NCBI RefSeq assembly: GCF_024228315.1
Contig: NZ_CP100454.1
Location: forward strand, 620,001-684,000
Length of the DNA stretch: 64,000 nucleotides
Source: Halomarina pelagica
GTDB taxonomy: Archaea > Halobacteriota > Halobacteria > Halobacteriales > Haloarculaceae
Direction: 5' to 3'
Positions 52,453-61,025 of the stretch are shown in pieces. The notes beneath the pieces were generated by a model, which did no database searches, was not told where the DNA came from, and saw only the letters and a program-made list of their open reading frames with translations. The position numbers were made by a program, and so were the translations under genes. The first letter of the stretch is position 1, and the number at the start of each line of letters is the position of its first letter.

Positions 52453-54856
52453 CGAGGGGGGACTCCCCGGTCACAGCGACAACGAAGAACTCGCTCGCGA
52501 CCTCTCGGTGTTCGACATCACGATGATCGGCATCGGGGCGATGATCGGTGCCGGGATCTTCGTCCTGACGGGTCTGGCCGCGGGGCAGGCCGGACCTGGC
52601 CTCGTGATGGCGTTCGCGTTCAACGGGTTCATCACCATCTTCACGGGGATGGTCTACGCCGAACTCGGTTCGGCGATCCCGGAAGCCGGCGGCGGGTATC
52701 TCTGGGTTCGTGAAGCCCTCGGCCGGTCGCAGGCGTTCCTCGCCGGCTGGATGTCCTGGTTCGCCCACGCCGTCGCCGGCTCGCTGTACACCCTCGGGTT
52801 CGGTGCGTTCGTCCACCTGCTTCTGACGGACTATTTCGGCATTCGGTTGTTCGCGCCGGTCGATCTCTTCGTGCTCACGATCGGGCCGGAGAAAGTCTTC
52901 GCGGCGTTCGCTGGCGTGCTCTTCGCGTACATTAACTTCCGGGGAGCGAAAGAGACCGGGCTCGCCGGCAACGTCGTGACCCTGATCAAGGTCACGGTCA
53001 TCGTCGTCCTGATCGCGTTCGGTCTCGGGTACATCTTCGGCCACCCCGCGGAGGCGACTGCTCGATTCGAACCGTTCCTCCCGCGCGGCTTCGGTGGCGT
53101 CTTCATCGCGATGGGACTGACCTTCATCGCCTTCGAGGGCTACGAGATCATCGTCCAATCCGGCGAGGAAGTCGTCAATCCGAAGAAGTCAGTGCCGAAA
53201 GCGGTCTTCTACTCGATGGCGATCGTCGTCACGATCTACATGCTCGTGGCGATCGTCCTCATCGGGGCGGTGGCGGTCACGCCCGACCTGTTCCGACTCG
53301 CCGGGGAGGGGGCCGCGTCAGGCGGTCACGGTGCGACGAACCTTCCACCGGTCCCGGACGATATCTCGGACGCGGCGGTCTGGGAGATCCTCGGCCATCT
53401 CGGCGAACTGGGGCTCGCTCGTGCGGCCGGTCAGATCATGCCGTACGGGACCATCGTCATTCTAGTCGCGGGGATCTTCTCGACGCTCTCCGCGCTCAAC
53501 GCGACGACGTACTCCTCGACGCGCGTGTCGTTCGCGATGGGGCGCGACCACGTCCTGCCCGATGCGTTCAGCGCGGTTCACTCCGAAAAGCGGACGCCGC
53601 ACATCGCGACGGCGCTCTCCGGAGCGCTCATCATCTTCATGGCGGTCGCGCTTCCGATCGAGGCCGTCGCGGCTGCGACCGACGTGATGTTCCTCCAGGT
53701 GAACTACGCCGCTATCGTGATCCGACGGGAATGGGGCGATCAGATCGACTACGGATACGTGATGCCGTACTTTCCGTACGTTCCGATCATCGGTATCCTC
53801 ACGAAGCTCGGTCTCGCCGTCTACCTGTTTAATTACAGCCCGCTAGCGTGGTACGGAGCGATCGCCTGGATACTCGTCGGAGTCGGGATCTTCTTTCTCT
53901 ACTCTCGCGGGCGCGTCCGCGAGACGGAGGCCGAACAGGAGACGCGGCTCATCACCGAAGAACGCGCGCCCGAGGAACGCGGTTACCAGGTACTGATTCC
54001 GATCGCGAATCCCGGCCACGCAGAACAGCTGGTTCGTGCCGGTAGCGCAGTAGCGCGGCACAAGGACGGGGAGGTACTCCTCACCAGCGTTGCAACTGTC
54101 CCCGAACAGACGCCGCTCTCGGAGGGGCGGCGCTACGCGGACGAACAGCGGGATCTCCTCGACGAGGCGATGCAGTACGCTCCCGATGATGTCCCAGTCC
54201 ATCAGACGGTGACGATCGGCCACGACGTCGCGAAGAGCATCAACAACGTCGCGTACCAGCGCGACAGCGACCTCGTGCTGCTCGGCTGGCGGGGTCAGCG
54301 CAAACGGTTCTCCGACTACGCGCTGGGATCGAACATCGATACGGTCGTCGAAAACGCCGAGTGTGACGTCGCCGTGGTGAAGACTACACGATCGCCGAAC
54401 CCCGGTCACGTACTGGTGCCGACTGCCGGCGGACCGAACGCAGACCTCGCAGAACTCTTCGCAGCCGCGTACGCAGCAGTCGGTGCCGACGTGACGCTCT
54501 TCCACGTCGTAACCGACGGCGACGTCGAAGACGCTCGGTCGTTCCTCGCCGAGAAACAGGAGGCGCTGGCCGAATCGAATATCGAAGTCGATACCGCCGT
54601 CGAAGCGGGCGACGACGTCGCTCAGACGATCCTGAGACGCGCTCGCGAGGGTGGGTTCGACTCGATCATCATCGGAGCGGCGGGCGAAGGTATCCTTCGC
54701 CGCGTGATGTTCGGCGAAATCCCCGAGACGGTCGGCGAGGAGTTCGAGGGGGAGGTCGTGATGGTACGCAAGCATCGGCCCGTGCAATCAGACGTGAAGC
54801 GGTTCGTCCGAAAGTGGGTGGGGAAGGGCGCGAAGGCCACTACCATCGGGAGGTAA
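52445..54856 (+). CDS. APC-family transporter fused to two UspA domains (second copy)
   Basis: 803 aa from the GTG at 52445 (MSSEGGLPGHSDNEELARDL). Residues 20-480 form an APC transporter: MIGIGAMIGAGIFVLTGLAA and EAGGGYLWVREALGRSQAFL are in TM1-TM3, and LNATTYSSTRVSFAMGRDHV is later. Residues about 515-650 and 655-785 are USP domains (GYQVLIPIANPGHAEQLVRA; VLVPTAGGPNADLAELFAAA; IIIGAAGEGILRRVMFGEIP). It is a paralogue of the gene at 35813-38059 but shows somewhat less GC-biased third positions. A membrane-protein gene follows after 8 bp. Confidence 0.92.
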   Translation: MSSEGGLPGHSDNEELARDLSVFDITMIGIGAMIGAGIFVLTGLAAGQAGPGLVMAFAFNGFITIFTGMVYAELGSAIPEAGGGYLWVREALGRSQAFLAGWMSWFAHAVAGSLYTLGFGAFVHLLLTDYFGIRLFAPVDLFVLTIGPEKVFAAFAGVLFAYINFRGAKETGLAGNVVTLIKVTVIVVLIAFGLGYIFGHPAEATARFEPFLPRGFGGVFIAMGLTFIAFEGYEIIVQSGEEVVNPKKSVPKAVFYSMAIVVTIYMLVAIVLIGAVAVTPDLFRLAGEGAASGGHGATNLPPVPDDISDAAVWEILGHLGELGLARAAGQIMPYGTIVILVAGIFSTLSALNATTYSSTRVSFAMGRDHVLPDAFSAVHSEKRTPHIATALSGALIIFMAVALPIEAVAAATDVMFLQVNYAAIVIRREWGDQIDYGYVMPYFPYVPIIGILTKLGLAVYLFNYSPLAWYGAIAWILVGVGIFFLYSRGRVRETEAEQETRLITEERAPEERGYQVLIPIANPGHAEQLVRAGSAVARHKDGEVLLTSVATVPEQTPLSEGRRYADEQRDLLDEAMQYAPDDVPVHQTVTIGHDVAKSINNVAYQRDSDLVLLGWRGQRKRFSDYALGSNIDTVVENAECDVAVVKTTRSPNPGHVLVPTAGGPNADLAELFAAAYAAVGADVTLFHVVTDGDVEDARSFLAEKQEALAESNIEVDTAVEAGDDVAQTILRRAREGGFDSIIIGAAGEGILRRVMFGEIPETVGEEFEGEVVMVRKHRPVQSDVKRFVRKWVGKGAKATTIGR

Positions 54857-54864
54857 GTCGTGCG

Positions 54865-55290
54865 ATGGTTCCCCCATCTCGCTCGGACGACTTCGATCCG
54901 CCGGGCCGGTCGCCGAGTACCCGGATCGCGGGAACCGTAGAACGCGTCTGCGTGGTCGGTGTGCGCCTCTCGATTCCGCTCCTTCTCCTGGTCGTCAGTT
55001 CGTTCGCCGCCTACCTGGTCGGGGGGTACGTGCTCACCTCGCTGGGCGTCTGGTCTCCCGGGTACACGTTTCTGTCCCTGCCCGAGGACGTCTACTTCGC
55101 GTGGTTCAGTTTTATTTCGGGCGGGACGATCTGTCTGGGGACGGGATCACTGATCGGATTGGCGTTTCTGACGGAGGGTGAGGGTCAGATCCACAACGAG
55201 ATCTCGATTCTCGCCTCGTTCGTCGGCTTCGGCTTCGGAGCCGGTGTCATGCGAATAACGTACGCAACCGTACTCGCGTCCCTCTCGTAG
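54865..55290 (+). CDS. small membrane protein downstream of the APC-UspA gene
   Basis: 141 aa, with three hydrophobic helices (VCVVGVRLSIPLLLLVVSSF, around residue 80-100, and FVGFGFGAGVMRITYATVLA at the end). The ATG at 54865 follows the transporter by 8 bp, suggesting cotranscription. No family is recognised. Confidence 0.72.
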   Translation: MVPPSRSDDFDPPGRSPSTRIAGTVERVCVVGVRLSIPLLLLVVSSFAAYLVGGYVLTSLGVWSPGYTFLSLPEDVYFAWFSFISGGTICLGTGSLIGLAFLTEGEGQIHNEISILASFVGFGFGAGVMRITYATVLASLS

Positions 55291-55554
55291 GCCTCGAGCG
55301 TCTCGCGGTCAGTACGCGATGCGCTCGACGACTGCGTTCGGGAACGTCCGTCCCCTCGTATCCTACTGGTCGCGAGTGAGGCCGAGTACTCCACTCCGGA
55401 GTCGATCGCGATCGTCGCCCGGAATCCGAGGCCACGCTCCAGGGGTTTCGGCATCCGTTAGCCGCCCTTCGGGAGTCGTTCTGCCGGAGGAAGATCCGTC
55501 GCTCAGTCGAACGAGCAGCGTTCGGTTAAAAGAGACGGTCCCTACGGCTCGAAG

Positions 55555-56304
55555 TCACCGGCTTCCCTGGCCGAACGCTTCGAGCGTCTCCTCGTCGATA
55601 CCCCCGCGGCAGAATATCGTCACGAGGTCGTCTGCACGGACGGTCGTATCTCCGCGGGGAGTCAGTATCGTGTCGTCGCGTTCGATCGCTACTACCAGGA
55701 CGTTCGGGTGGATTATGCCCCGTTCGTTGGCTTCGCTCAGGGTGAGTCCAGCGACGTCGGCGCTCGCCGACACCGGGAGTTCGACGACCTCCGCGCCCCC
55801 GGACAGCTTCATGAAATCCGTGATGGTGATACCGTCGCGGGATTCGTCCGGGCCGAACTTGTGATACGGAAGCACCTGTTCGCTCTGGAGTAAATTCTCC
55901 TCCTCGATCTCGAGGCCGATGCTCGAGAGGTTGCTCGCGACGTGATTCAACTCCTGCATATCGTCGCCGACAGCGGTCACGTGGAGATTGCTTCGCCCCT
56001 TCATCAGCTGTCGGACACCGACGACACCGGGGATCTCGGCGACCTGTTTCGAGAGGCGATCGCGGTCGGGGACCGGGCTCGTGCAGATGTAGAGATTCGT
56101 GAGCCGCCCCTCCGTGCGCTGATAATCGATGGTCGCGTGGTAGCCGCGAATGACCCCGGCGTCCTCGAGTTGGGCGATTCGATTTCGAATCGTCCCCCCG
56201 GAGACGTTGACCTCCTCCGCGATCTCCGGGGCCGACGTATTGCGCGCGTCGCGAACGAGGTGATACAGGATTCGCCTGTCGACTGCGTCCAGCCTCTTGC
56301 TCAT
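55555..56304 (-). CDS. Lrp/AsnC-type regulator with C-terminal RCK_C (TrkA-C) domain
   Basis: 249 aa. Residues 1-60 form the Lrp winged helix (LDAVDRRILYHLVRDARNTS, VSGGTIRNRIAQLEDAGVI), residues 65-145 an Lrp-like ligand domain, and residues 160-245 an RCK_C domain (VVELPVSASADVAGLTLSEA, TILTPRGDTTVRADDLVTIF). RCK_C domains bind small ligands in K+ channels, so this may link transcription of transport genes to ion or ligand levels. The start at 56302-56304 follows a TATA at 56322-56333. It is convergent with the transporter operon. Confidence 0.93.
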   Translation of the reverse strand: MSKRLDAVDRRILYHLVRDARNTSAPEIAEEVNVSGGTIRNRIAQLEDAGVIRGYHATIDYQRTEGRLTNLYICTSPVPDRDRLSKQVAEIPGVVGVRQLMKGRSNLHVTAVGDDMQELNHVASNLSSIGLEIEEENLLQSEQVLPYHKFGPDESRDGITITDFMKLSGGAEVVELPVSASADVAGLTLSEANERGIIHPNVLVVAIERDDTILTPRGDTTVRADDLVTIFCRGGIDEETLEAFGQGSR

Positions 56305-56701
56305 GGATCTCGTCTTGCCTACAGGGAAATAATCGGTTTGGACTGCTCCGACGCGGGGGTCCTCCTTTCCCGCTCGTAAGCCAGTCTCGTCGGCTGTTTC
56401 GCGCCCGCCCGGCGAGGACCGATGACGAAGACGGTCGAGAGGTGCTCGTCCCGGTGCCGGATCCGACCGCGGAGATCGTACGAGAGGCCGAGGAGCACGG
56501 TTTCGCGATCGTCGGCGTGTCAGATTCGAACTCCGAGACAACGCACGCGAGTTGTGTGCTACTCTGAAGGACGGCGGCCAACGTCGCGCTTCCTTCGACG
56601 TGAAATCGGCCGAGCGCCATCGCCAAGCCGCGTCAGTTCGACCCCGGGTGAACGACGCGAAGGGCCGACGTCCCCGGAACGCGAGAGATCCCGGAAGTCC
56701 C
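56305..56701. other. gene-poor stretch with possible UspA-like remnant
   Basis: Apart from the promoter of the Lrp-type gene, I see no intact gene in these 397 bases. On the plus strand from about 56440 to 56568 a frame reads EVLVPVPDPTAEIVREAEEH followed by GFAIVGVSDS and a TGA; the start of this resembles the first strand of a USP domain (VLVPV.. PT). It is probably a decayed fragment, but could be chance. Confidence 0.35.
56322..56333 (-). promoter_or_regulatory. TATA element of the Lrp-RCK_C gene
   Basis: On the minus strand CGATTATTTCCC lies 18-29 bp upstream of the ATG at 56304, which supports that start and a leaderless transcript. Confidence 0.5.
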
Positions 56702-57718
56702 TCAGGACCGCTGTTCCTGGGTCATGAACGGCGTGATGCCGATCGTCCGTCGGGAGACCGTCGCGAGCCGCAGGATGTAGGAGAAGAGGACCGACAGGGG
56801 CACGAGTCCGAAGGCGACGACGAGCGGGACGAGGATCGAGAGGGTCTCGGCGGGGAGCGTCGCCCCCGTCGGCTCGCCGTAGACGAGGATCATCACGAGC
56901 GCGCTGCCCACGGCCGGAACGCCGACGAGCAGCAGGACGCGAGAGAGGTTCACCAGCTCGTACTGGATGTACATCGTCTTGAAGTAGTGCCGGGCGATGT
57001 CGGCGTCCTGCAGCGCGGTGACGGTCTCGTCGAGGAGCCGGAGTTGATCCGTCGAGAGGTCCTCTCGGTGCACCGTCCGGAGTCGCTCCGCGCGGCTGAT
57101 CTCGTCGCCGTAGTTCGTCTCCAGCGTGACCGCGAGCGCGGTGAACACGCCCTCCTCGGCGGCGTTCAGCACCCGATCCGCCCGGTCGATCTTGTCGGTG
57201 AGCGTCGTGACGAGGTCGTCGATCTCGCGGGCGACGGGGCCGCGGCTCTGGTTGATAGCGAGTCCGCCGAGCGATTGCACCTTCTCTCGCGTCGCCTCGA
57301 GGAGCACCTCGACGAAGCGGGAGGGGGTGTTCGGAACGACGGGTCGGCCCGTGAGTTCCGCGACGTCGCTCCGGTAGCGCATCACGTTCCGTATCTCCTC
57401 CCGGAGTTCGCCGGGCGTGTTCAGCTCCCGCGAGAGCACGAGTTCGTTGATCGCCAGGACGATCGTCAACAGCGTCAGGTTCCCGCCGCCGAGCGTGCTG
57501 AAGAGGAAGAACATCGCGCTCGGGTCCGCGACCGCCACGATCCCGGCCAGTTCGAGGCCGACGAGGAGCGCCAGGAAGACGCCCGCCAGCGCCGCAGCGA
57601 CGACGAACCGATCCCCGAAGAGCAACAGCCAGTCCACGGGGTCGGTCACGAACTGTGTCGTCCCCCGCTCGATCCGCGACACGAGCCGCCCGAGAGGACC
57701 GCCGATGTCGAAGCTCAT
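56702..57718 (-). CDS. membrane protein of unknown function with central helical domain
   Basis: 338 aa. Two N-terminal TM helices (FVVAAALAGVFLALLVGLEL and FFLFSTLGGGNLTLLTIVLA) are followed by a long helical cytoplasmic region (about 90-265; REEIRNVMRYRSDVAELTGR) and two C-terminal TM helices (LLLVGVPAVGSALVMILVYG; LSILVPLVVAFGLVPLSVLF). I use the ATG at 57718 (MSFDIGGPLG). The pattern resembles haloarchaeal membrane proteins without assigned function. Confidence 0.82.
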   Translation of the reverse strand: MSFDIGGPLGRLVSRIERGTTQFVTDPVDWLLLFGDRFVVAAALAGVFLALLVGLELAGIVAVADPSAMFFLFSTLGGGNLTLLTIVLAINELVLSRELNTPGELREEIRNVMRYRSDVAELTGRPVVPNTPSRFVEVLLEATREKVQSLGGLAINQSRGPVAREIDDLVTTLTDKIDRADRVLNAAEEGVFTALAVTLETNYGDEISRAERLRTVHREDLSTDQLRLLDETVTALQDADIARHYFKTMYIQYELVNLSRVLLLVGVPAVGSALVMILVYGEPTGATLPAETLSILVPLVVAFGLVPLSVLFSYILRLATVSRRTIGITPFMTQEQRS

Positions 57719-57999
57719 CGCCCGATCCGTTGGGGACAGCACGGCGTAAGCGCCCGCCCTGCTATCGCCGCGGGTCACGGTCCGCGCCCCCGCCCCGTCG
57801 GGATGACGCCGCGTGCGCCGACTCGGGGGTCGATCTCGCTGCTCGTTCGGAACGCCACGACGACCCCGACGGACCCCCCGCTACCCGGCGGTATTCCCCG
57901 TCGGCCATCCCGATGGGCGAAAGAGGCTCACGGAATCGATACAAGCGCTCGACATATTTCTCTGCGGAGCGTCGGTATCCGTAGGAGGTGGGTCACAGG

Positions 58000-58401
58000 A
58001 TGTCGAAACTTACGTGTCACAAATGCGGTGAGAGGATGGACGCGACGGCGTTGTTGAGTCACATCAAGGCGTGTACCACGGACGAGGGGGACGGGTTCGA
58101 AGACCGTGGCGAGAGGGGCGGGTTGCAACTGCAAACGCTCGCGCGTTCCGGGCGACACCTGTCGGGAGGAACGGCGGAGCGGGACGAGGTGCGGGACGTG
58201 TTCGAGGAACTCAGGCGATTGAAGCGGCGGGTCGCCGTCCTCGAACGCGAGCAGTTCGCCGTTGGTTCGATCGACCGCCGGCTGGCGGTCGATCACGAAC
58301 TACAGGTGTGTGACGCGTGCGGTGCCGTGGTGAGTCGGTTCGCGCCCGACGGTTCGGCCGACTGTCCGGGGTGCGACCACGGCGTGTTGCGACGGATCTG
58401 A
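58000..58401 (+). CDS. double zinc-finger protein
   Basis: 133 aa. The N-terminal finger is of C2HC type (LTCHKCGERMDATALLSHIK, then AC). A linker holds a predicted coiled coil (VRDVFEELRRLKRRVAVLER). A C-terminal zinc ribbon ends the protein (QVCDACGAVVSRFAPD, CPGCDHG). Starting at ATG 58000 leaves a purine-rich GGAGG seven or more bases upstream and a TATA-like GACATATTTC at 57951-57960. It likely binds nucleic acid or protein; function unknown. Confidence 0.8.
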   Translation: MSKLTCHKCGERMDATALLSHIKACTTDEGDGFEDRGERGGLQLQTLARSGRHLSGGTAERDEVRDVFEELRRLKRRVAVLEREQFAVGSIDRRLAVDHELQVCDACGAVVSRFAPDGSADCPGCDHGVLRRI

Positions 58402-58466
58402 CTGACCTCGTCGAGTCGTGAGAACGACCGGTCCGTTCGACGTAGTCGGAGGGACGGCGAAACGGG

Positions 58467-59270
58467 TCAGGCGCGACGGCGCAGCAACAGCGTCGCGCTC
58501 GCGAGGGCGACGACGGCGGCGGCGACGCCGAATCCGGGACCGGTCTGGTTGGACCCCTCCGCGGGGTTCTCGCCGGTCGCGTTGGTCGACTCGTTTCCGC
58601 CCGTCTCCGTCCCCGCGTTCGTTCCGCCCCCGTCGGAGGACGGCGTCGGGGTTTCGGTCCGGTTGAATTCGGTCGAGTCGGTCGTTCCGTCGCCGTCGGA
58701 GTCGCGCTTCGTGGGAGAGAGTCCCGCGTCGACCTCCTCGCCGTCTGAGACGCCGTCCCCGTCGGTGTCCCGTTTCGTGACGTTGGTTCCCCGCCGGATC
58801 TCCTCGCCGTCGGGGAGGCCGTCGCCGTCCGTGTCGCGTTTCTTCGGGTTCGTCTTGAACTTCCTCACCTCGATGCTGTCGGAGAGGCCGTCGCCGTCCG
58901 TGTCGCGGTAGGCGGGGTCGGTACCGTACAGTTTGACCTCCTCGCCGTCGGAGAGGCCGTCGCCGTCCGTGTCGGCGACGGTCGGGCCCGTGTTGTAGCG
59001 GCCCGTCTCGTTCGCGTCGGAGAGGCCGTCGCCGTCCGAGTCCGGCGGCCTGCTCGCGTTCGTTCCGTTCGTTCCGTTCGTTCCGCTCGTGCCGTTCGTC
59101 CCGTTCGCCTGCATCGCGAGGGTCACGCTCGTCCACGCCGAACCGCTCGCGGACCCCTGGCTCTCCTCGAGAGCGGTACGTTCCGCCAGCGCGACTCCCG
59201 AGAGCGGCGAACCGGTCACGGCGAGGGTCAGCGCGAGAACGACCATCACTCTGGCGCGCGTCAACGACAT
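58467..59270 (-). CDS. secreted surface protein with thrombospondin type 3-like repeats and PGF-CTERM
   Basis: 267 aa. A signal peptide (residues 1-29) is followed by a run of N-glycosylation sequons (NGTNGTSGTNGTNGTN, about 56-71). Five calcium-binding repeats of the DTDGDGLSDGEE kind fill residues 75-195. After a Thr/Ser/Gly-rich spacer the protein ends with GPGFGVAAAVVALASATLLL and RRRA, a PGF-CTERM tripartite signal that archaeosortase A would cut and lipid-attach. It is thus probably an S-layer-associated, lipid-anchored protein. Its partner is not known. Confidence 0.9.
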   Translation of the reverse strand: MSLTRARVMVVLALTLAVTGSPLSGVALAERTALEESQGSASGSAWTSVTLAMQANGTNGTSGTNGTNGTNASRPPDSDGDGLSDANETGRYNTGPTVADTDGDGLSDGEEVKLYGTDPAYRDTDGDGLSDSIEVRKFKTNPKKRDTDGDGLPDGEEIRRGTNVTKRDTDGDGVSDGEEVDAGLSPTKRDSDGDGTTDSTEFNRTETPTPSSDGGGTNAGTETGGNESTNATGENPAEGSNQTGPGFGVAAAVVALASATLLLRRRA

Positions 59271-59761
59271 AATTTCACCACTACGTCATGGGGTTAGTAT
59301 TTTCCGCTGGACGGGACGGTGCCCTGGCCCGGTGGTCGCGACGGCGACCGTCCCGGAGGCGTCGACGGTCGGCGCGTTCGCGGAGCCGACCGCCGCGTCC
59401 CCCGAACAGGTCCGTTATCCCTCGAATAACGCCGTACCGCTCCCCGATCTCCCCGTCACCATCGGGAGATCGTATTCGGTCGTTGAGGTTCACGATACCG
59501 ACTCATAACTAATCCCCACTACTTTGATCACTGAATGTATGCGTTCAGGTAAGTACTGCTCGGACAGGACGAAACGGGGGAAAGCGCCGTCCGGAAGCGG
59601 TGATCGGGCGTGTTTCCGACGGACCGAGCGCCGTCGATTCGAGGCGTTCGGGATCTCCCCCGCCCGCAGAGGCCCCCTCCCGAACGGGTTCCCCCGATCT
59701 ACGTGCATAGCCACGAAGTACATTCAACTGGGGGGGAGAGTCAATTGACGGGAGGCGACAG
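59271..59761. other. intergenic stretch without a convincing gene
   Basis: Several short frames exist on both strands, but none shows a recognisable protein pattern, and composition is less GC-rich than in genes. It holds the promoter of the surface protein on the left (minus strand) and, at the right end, GGGAGGCGACAG, a possible ribosome-binding site for the zinc-ribbon gene at 59762. Confidence 0.5.
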
Positions 59762-60073
59762 ATGGCGATAACACGCGATACCGAGACCGAGACCGGCACT
59801 GACACTGACACCGACACGGGCGGCGAGCTGTGCGATCCGACGACGCTCCCGCCACAGCGAGCGTGCGAGCGCTGTGGCTGTGACCGCTTCTACGTCTACG
59901 GTCGCGACGGCGAACGACCGCGGTTCGTCTGTCCCGCCTGCGGAGTCCGTCTCGACGGCGACGCCCACACGGCCGACTCGGGGGAGTCGACCGAGTCGAG
60001 CGACCGGACGCTGCTTGCGGACGTCGCGAGCGCGCTTCCGCTCGCATCGTTGCCCCGCGGGCGGCACGACTGA
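59762..60073 (+). CDS. zinc-ribbon protein with Thr/Asp-rich N-terminus
   Basis: 103 aa. A repetitive stretch (TETETGTDTDTDTGGE) is followed by a zinc ribbon (RACERCGCDRFYVYGRD, then FVCPACGVRLDG) and a short C-terminal helix. The function is unknown. Its N-terminal repeat arises from GACACTGACAC-like codons and may vary between strains. Confidence 0.72.
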   Translation: MAITRDTETETGTDTDTDTGGELCDPTTLPPQRACERCGCDRFYVYGRDGERPRFVCPACGVRLDGDAHTADSGESTESSDRTLLADVASALPLASLPRGRHD

Positions 60074-60212
60074 GGTCGGCGGGCCGCTCTTTTCTCGCCG
60101 CCGCGCGATCGGAGCCGAGCACCGCGGGCGCAGGGAGTCGCGCGTCGCGTCGCGGGCGCTGGACGCCCGCCGGATCACCACCGTTAATGCGCCCTCCGCG
60201 CGCCCGTCCGGT

Positions 60213-60908
60213 ATGGACGCCGCCGTCGTCGTACCCGCGTACAACGAGCGCGCCGCCGTCTCGCGCGCGCTCGACGCGCTCGCCGGGCAGGACGCAGAGG
60301 TCGTCGTGGTCGTCGGTGGCGACGACGGCACCGAGACCGTCGCGAGAGAGCACGCAGCGACCGGTCGCGTCGTTCGCGACGAGGCGGAGGACGGCCCCGC
60401 CGCGGCGCGCAACCAGGGTGCCCGCGCGACCGACGCGACGGTCGTCTGCTTCACGGACGCCGACACCGTCGTCCCGCCGGGCTGGGTGGCGCGGCATCTG
60501 AGCCACTACCACGATCGGCGCGTTGTCGGCGTCGGCGGGCCGCTCAGGCCGCTCGACGGCGACCGGACCGACGAGGCGCTGTTCAAGCTCCTCTCTGACT
60601 ACTGGTACCGCGTCTCCTGGCCCGTCGGCTTCGTCCAGGCGAGCGGTAACAACTGTAGCTACCGACGCGAGGACTTCCTCGCCGCCGGCGGGTTCGACGA
60701 GTCGCTCCCGTTCATGGAGGACACCGACTGTTCGCTGCGCATGAAGGCCCGCGGGAGACTGGTGTACGATCCCCACGCCTGGGTTCGAACCTCCGTCCGT
60801 CGCCAGCGCGAGGAGGGCTACGGCGGGCTCTTCCTGCGCTACGCGATCGGGTACGTCCGGTACGCGCTCGGTCGCGAGCCCGGATCGAGGTACTTCAGGG
60901 ACTGGTAG
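60213..60908 (+). CDS. family 2 glycosyltransferase
   Basis: 231 aa. The GT2 fold is clear: AAVVVPAYNERAAVSRALDA at the start, a donor-binding VVGGDDGTETVAREHA, the DxD motif FTDADTVVPPGWV and an acceptor/catalytic region GGFDESLPFMEDTDCSLRMK (ED motif). It transfers a sugar from a nucleotide donor, substrate unknown. No TM helix is obvious, so it may act on the cytoplasmic side of the membrane. Start ATG at 60213 gives the canonical family start; an upstream frame is not used. Confidence 0.9.
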   Translation: MDAAVVVPAYNERAAVSRALDALAGQDAEVVVVVGGDDGTETVAREHAATGRVVRDEAEDGPAAARNQGARATDATVVCFTDADTVVPPGWVARHLSHYHDRRVVGVGGPLRPLDGDRTDEALFKLLSDYWYRVSWPVGFVQASGNNCSYRREDFLAAGGFDESLPFMEDTDCSLRMKARGRLVYDPHAWVRTSVRRQREEGYGGLFLRYAIGYVRYALGREPGSRYFRDW

Positions 60909-61025
60909 GGGAGAACGGGGCGACTGGGGACCGACGCCGGCGGGAGGCGGACGAGGACGGGCGAGACTGGTGGTAGGCCTTTCCGGTGACGCAACCGGGA
61001 TACGACCCACCGTCGATGGGCGGAC

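Noticed and set aside
58740..59060. Regular repeats considered as CRISPR or intergenic repeats
   Set aside because: They keep a codon frame and encode calcium-binding DTDGDGLSDGEE units in a secreted protein.
59281..59493. 70-codon minus-strand ORF upstream of the surface protein
   Set aside because: Arg-rich second half, no family pattern, and only a GTG start; not enough support.
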